DNA of 42,790 bases from assembly GCA_902778925.1 (NCBI GenBank), contig CACYZN010000031.1, forward strand, positions 485 through 43,274. The letters are read 5' to 3'. Shown here piece by piece: positions 40,655 to 42,790 of this stretch (position 1 is its first letter; each line of letters opens with the position of its first letter). The notes beneath the pieces were generated by a model. That model searched no databases, had not been told where the DNA came from, and saw only the letters and a list, made by a program, of their open reading frames with translations. Position numbers and translations under genes: made by a program. Source of the DNA: an uncultured Bacteroidota bacterium (lineage in GTDB: Bacteria; Bacteroidota; Bacteroidia; Bacteroidales; P3).

Positions 40655-41134
40655 TTAAAATCTGCGGGTGCGACGACAATATTCCTTGTATTCGTCGCCA
40701 AAGTCACGTTGCAGGCGCCGTTCCTCGCTGATAACCTGCACCAGCATGATGGCGAAGAAGGCCACCCACACCAGTGCCGCCTGCCAGGTCCACAGCCACA
40801 CCACGCACCCAGCCAGGAAGGTCAGCGTGCCGGTGAGCATCGGGTTGCGGTTGAGGCGATAGGGGCCGTCGGTCATCAGGTGCTGCGTGCGCGGCGCCAC
40901 CTCGTGGCCGAAGGCGTCCATCGGGTTGCCCTTGCCGCGACGTTTCATATAGACAATCGTCCAGATGCTCAGCGACAAACCGCCAACCATAAGCACTCCC
41001 GTAATCACCGCCTTCAAGGCTCCGATGTGCACTATTGGCGACATTCCCGATGCCAGCCACATCACCGCCGGCATCAGCACCACGAAAAGCAACGCGCCCA
41101 GCAGATATCCAAATATTTCTTTCAAAGTTTTCAC
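40655..41134 (-). CDS. isoprenylcysteine/phospholipid methyltransferase family membrane protein
   Basis: 159 residues with four to five hydrophobic segments. The G-P-Y-R-L-N-R-N-P-M-L-T-G motif and the C-terminal S-E-E-R-R-L-Q-R-D-F-G-D-E-Y-K-E-Y motif are shared by the ICMT/PEMT-type methyltransferases. It probably methylates a membrane-bound substrate with S-adenosylmethionine. It lies between the flavodoxin lipoprotein and the flavodoxin-ferredoxin gene. Confidence 0.87.
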   Translation of the reverse strand: MKTLKEIFGYLLGALLFVVLMPAVMWLASGMSPIVHIGALKAVITGVLMVGGLSLSIWTIVYMKRRGKGNPMDAFGHEVAPRTQHLMTDGPYRLNRNPMLTGTLTFLAGCVVWLWTWQAALVWVAFFAIMLVQVISEERRLQRDFGDEYKEYCRRTRRF

Positions 41135-41161
41135 ACTTCCGTCATTTTTCCCGGCACCCCA

Positions 41162-41920
41162 TCATTGTGTTATAACACCTTCCGCCATCTTCCTTCCCGC
41201 CTCGAAGGCCCGCTGCAGGTCCTCCTGCCAATGCTCGTCGCGATAGCGGCGCTTGGCCTCTTCCGAGAAACCGCCAAGCTCGAAGCGGCTGTAGGCATTC
41301 ACCTGGTAGGTGTTGTAGGCATTCACGTGCGTAGGCTGCCCGAGGGCGCCGGCTATGCAATGCTCCATCGAGCCGTAGCCGTTGCTGTTGTTCCGCTCGG
41401 GCGTGCCGTTCATCGTCTCCATCAGCACCACGGGCATCCGCTTCGGTGCCGTAAGGCTATAGTCGTTGTACGAGAGCCAGGGGAACGCCAGCCGCTCCAG
41501 GAAGGTGCGCATCTGACCCGTCACATCGCCAAAGTATATCGGCGAGCCCAGCACCAGGCCGTCAGCCTGCGCTATCTCCTCCAATACGGGAGTCAGCGCA
41601 TCCTTGTAGCGGCACACGTTCGAGGCCTTGCCCTTCACTTTGCAGGCCATACACGACATGCAGCCCTTGTAGTCCATGTCGTACAGGCGCACGGTCTTCA
41701 CTTCAATCTGGTCACTGACAGAACTCGCCCCTTCGGCGAACTTTTGCAGCATCGAGGCCGTGTTGAAATTCTTACGCGGACCTCCGTCGATAATCATTAT
41801 CTTTTTCATATTTTGAGTATTTGTTGTCCCTTCACCATTTGCGCCAGAGGTCTGGCTCTTGTCGCCGCATCCGGCCATCAACGCCATAGCAGCACACAAT
41901 GCGAGTATTGCCTTTTTCAT
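41162..41920 (-). CDS. NADPH-dependent FMN reductase/flavodoxin family lipoprotein
   Basis: 252 residues from the ATG at 41920. Residues 1-18 form a lipoprotein signal (A-L-M-A-G-C18), followed by a Gly/Thr-rich spacer and a complete flavodoxin-like domain beginning K-K-I-M-I-I-D-G-G-P-R-K-N-F-N-T. It has the cysteine pattern C-M-S-C-M-A-C and G-S-P-I-Y-F-G-D-V-T-G of iron-sulfur flavoprotein relatives. Relatives are usually cytoplasmic; here the protein would be anchored outside the inner membrane. An internal ATG at 41809 would give a cytoplasmic version. First gene of the seven-gene minus run. Confidence 0.82.
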   Translation of the reverse strand: MKKAILALCAAMALMAGCGDKSQTSGANGEGTTNTQNMKKIMIIDGGPRKNFNTASMLQKFAEGASSVSDQIEVKTVRLYDMDYKGCMSCMACKVKGKASNVCRYKDALTPVLEEIAQADGLVLGSPIYFGDVTGQMRTFLERLAFPWLSYNDYSLTAPKRMPVVLMETMNGTPERNNSNGYGSMEHCIAGALGQPTHVNAYNTYQVNAYSRFELGGFSEEAKRRYRDEHWQEDLQRAFEAGRKMAEGVITQ

Positions 41921-41996
41921 AGTTTTAAATGTTTTTGTCTCCAAAAATCCACCGTCACCCAGACCCTCCTCCTTTTTCAAAATAAAAATACAATTG

Positions 41997-42027
41997 CAAA
42001 GATACACATTTTTCGCGAAACGGCAAA
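41997..42027 (-). promoter_or_regulatory. promoter of the flavodoxin-to-EEP gene run
   Basis: On the minus strand TTTG (42024-42027), 19 bases, then TATCTTTG (41997-42004). Exact match to the consensus. The leader to the ATG at 41920 would be about 70 bases and contains an AAGGAGGAGGG stretch far from the start. Confidence 0.8.
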
Positions 42028-42091
42028 ATAAATTCAACCTCGGCAGCAACGCATCCCACCGAACCCCCCATCGGCACACCACCTCTGCCAC

Positions 42092-42630
42092 TCACCTCAT
42101 CACCGACTGACTGACTCTAACGACAGTCACTTTTCGCCAACTTCCATTAACATAAAAACTGTTAATTCGGGTCGATCTTTTGGCCTTAAAGCTCGTATTG
42201 GAAATCAATCAGTTGCAGCGATATTTTAACATATAACACTCTGTATCAGTGGATAGTAGCCGACAAACAAACACTTAAGTGCCTATGACACAGCACCATC
42301 TCCTTATCAACTCCTACTCAAAGCCTAATCATCGCCTTATCAACTCCAACTATAGTAAGAAATGTTAAATTTTACATTATGTGATAAACCATTTTTGATA
42401 TGTTTTTCATACCTGCTCATCCCCTACCATACCCTTCCTTGCCCCCTCTTGGTCCAGACCACCTCCACCGTCCTGCACAAGTGGATAATCGGCATGATGC
42501 AGAAAGGCTCCTTCATGCATCTCTTTTTTCCACAATATGAAAAAATATCACAACAATCCCTTTTATCATCTTTGAATATTCACTTTGTGGCTGTTTTCCA
42601 TCTGGTTATATGGATAGCCGCGAAATAAAT
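42092..42630. other. long intergenic region upstream of the pyruvate oxidoreductase gene
   Basis: About 540 bases without a gene I can support. It holds a 10-bp palindrome CACTTAAGTG (42272-42281), array F (42302-42356) and AT-rich DNA. An 88-codon frame at 42362-42628 has no credible protein pattern. Confidence 0.6.
42302..42356. repeat. 11-bp-period array F (CCTTATCAACT)
   Basis: Units start at 42302, 42313, 42324, 42335 and 42346: CCTTATCAACT, CCTACTCAAAG, CCTAATCATCG, CCTTATCAACT and CCAACTATAGT. The first four share CCTNNTCA; the first and fourth are identical. No inverted copies were found. Confidence 0.65.
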
Positions 42631-42661
42631 TTTGCCACATCGGCAAAGTTTATTATATTTG
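42631..42661 (+). promoter_or_regulatory. promoter of the pyruvate:ferredoxin oxidoreductase gene
   Basis: TTTG (42631-42634), 19 bases, then TATATTTG (42654-42661): an exact consensus. The -33 box is the left half of the inverted repeat TTTGCC-ACATC-GGCAAA (42631-42647). The leader to the ATG is about 55 bases. Confidence 0.8.
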
Positions 42662-42722
42662 TACCCCCATAAATAGCGAATAATTGACAATAAATAATTA
42701 ATCCTTAAACGTTTAAGCAATT

Positions 42723-42790
42723 ATGGCAAAAGAAAAAAAGTTCATGACTTGTGACGGTAACTGCGCTGCAGCGCATGTGGCCTACATGTT
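42723..42790 (+). CDS. nifJ: pyruvate:ferredoxin (flavodoxin) oxidoreductase, 5' end only
   Basis: Only 22 codons and two bases are in the window. The start M-A-K-E-K-K-F-M-T-C-D-G-N-C-A-A-A-H-V-A agrees with what I recall of the opening of the single-chain pyruvate oxidoreductase of Bacteroides, in which D-G-N-x-A-A-A-H-V-A-Y begins the first domain. The enzyme turns pyruvate into acetyl-CoA and reduces ferredoxin. It is read from a strong consensus promoter. Confidence 0.8.
   Translation, partial: MAKEKKFMTCDGNCAAAHVAYM

Noticed and set aside
42362-42628. 88-codon ORF before the pyruvate oxidoreductase gene
   Set aside because: AT-rich intergenic DNA, no promoter box at a fitting distance, no family or signal pattern I trust, and it ends at the real promoter.

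Overview
The window looks like chromosomal DNA of a fairly GC-rich member of the Bacteroidota, most likely order Bacteroidales. The signs are: Bacteroidota-type promoters (TTTG, about 19-20 bases, then TAnnTTTG) in front of many genes; the C-terminal end of a type IX secretion (T9SS) cargo protein at the left edge; a PorE-like OmpA protein; a GH97 glycosidase; weak Shine-Dalgarno signals; and a class II (B12) ribonucleotide reductase. No prophage, integrase-borne island, insertion sequence, rRNA or CRISPR array was seen. Most of the window is core genome.

Layout. 1-5318: tail of a T9SS cargo gene; a CoA-transferase alpha subunit plus 3-aminobutyryl-CoA ammonia-lyase pair (lysine-fermentation type); a secreted protein with a GtrA-type membrane protein; a small membrane protein, recR and a GH3 lipoprotein; and three tRNAs (Ser-GCT, Pro-TGG, Arg-TCT). 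5319-9289 (minus): zapB-like, zapA, a probable 6S RNA, rny, lgt, gpmA. 9625-14355 (minus): recA, a putative outer-membrane protein, relA/spoT, mazG. 14745-18730 (plus): a Xer recombinase, hpf, a phosphosugar mutase, ribD. 18828-21407 (minus): nrdJ. 22011-28166 (plus): a PorE-like protein, miaA, ybaK, a uracil-glycosylase-like gene, a nitroreductase and a frameshifted alpha/beta hydrolase. 28278-31391: small membrane and regulatory genes around a symmetric divergent promoter, including a 49-residue lipoprotein-like ORF. 31367-36640: mutT, a secreted protein, carbonic anhydrase, cupin and aldose epimerase (minus), then GH97 (plus). 36627-41920 (minus): a seven-gene run from a flavodoxin lipoprotein to an EEP phosphatase. 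42723-end: start of pyruvate:ferredoxin oxidoreductase.

The most unusual signal is repeat structure rather than a gene. Six intergenic sites carry arrays with a period of 11 bp, about one helical turn, and most sites have their own unit sequence. Two of them (9498-9588 and 21697-21809) are folded into long near-perfect palindromes that share an identical 12-mer in the centre. A second class, with a 7- or 8-bp period, lies inside or at the ends of at least five coding regions and is translated there. I also note a PorE-like protein with a degenerate retropepsin-like tail, an in-frame-lost hydrolase segment, and a flavodoxin-family protein with a lipoprotein signal.

All assignments come from reading the sequence and recalled family motifs. 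No database search or folding program was run.
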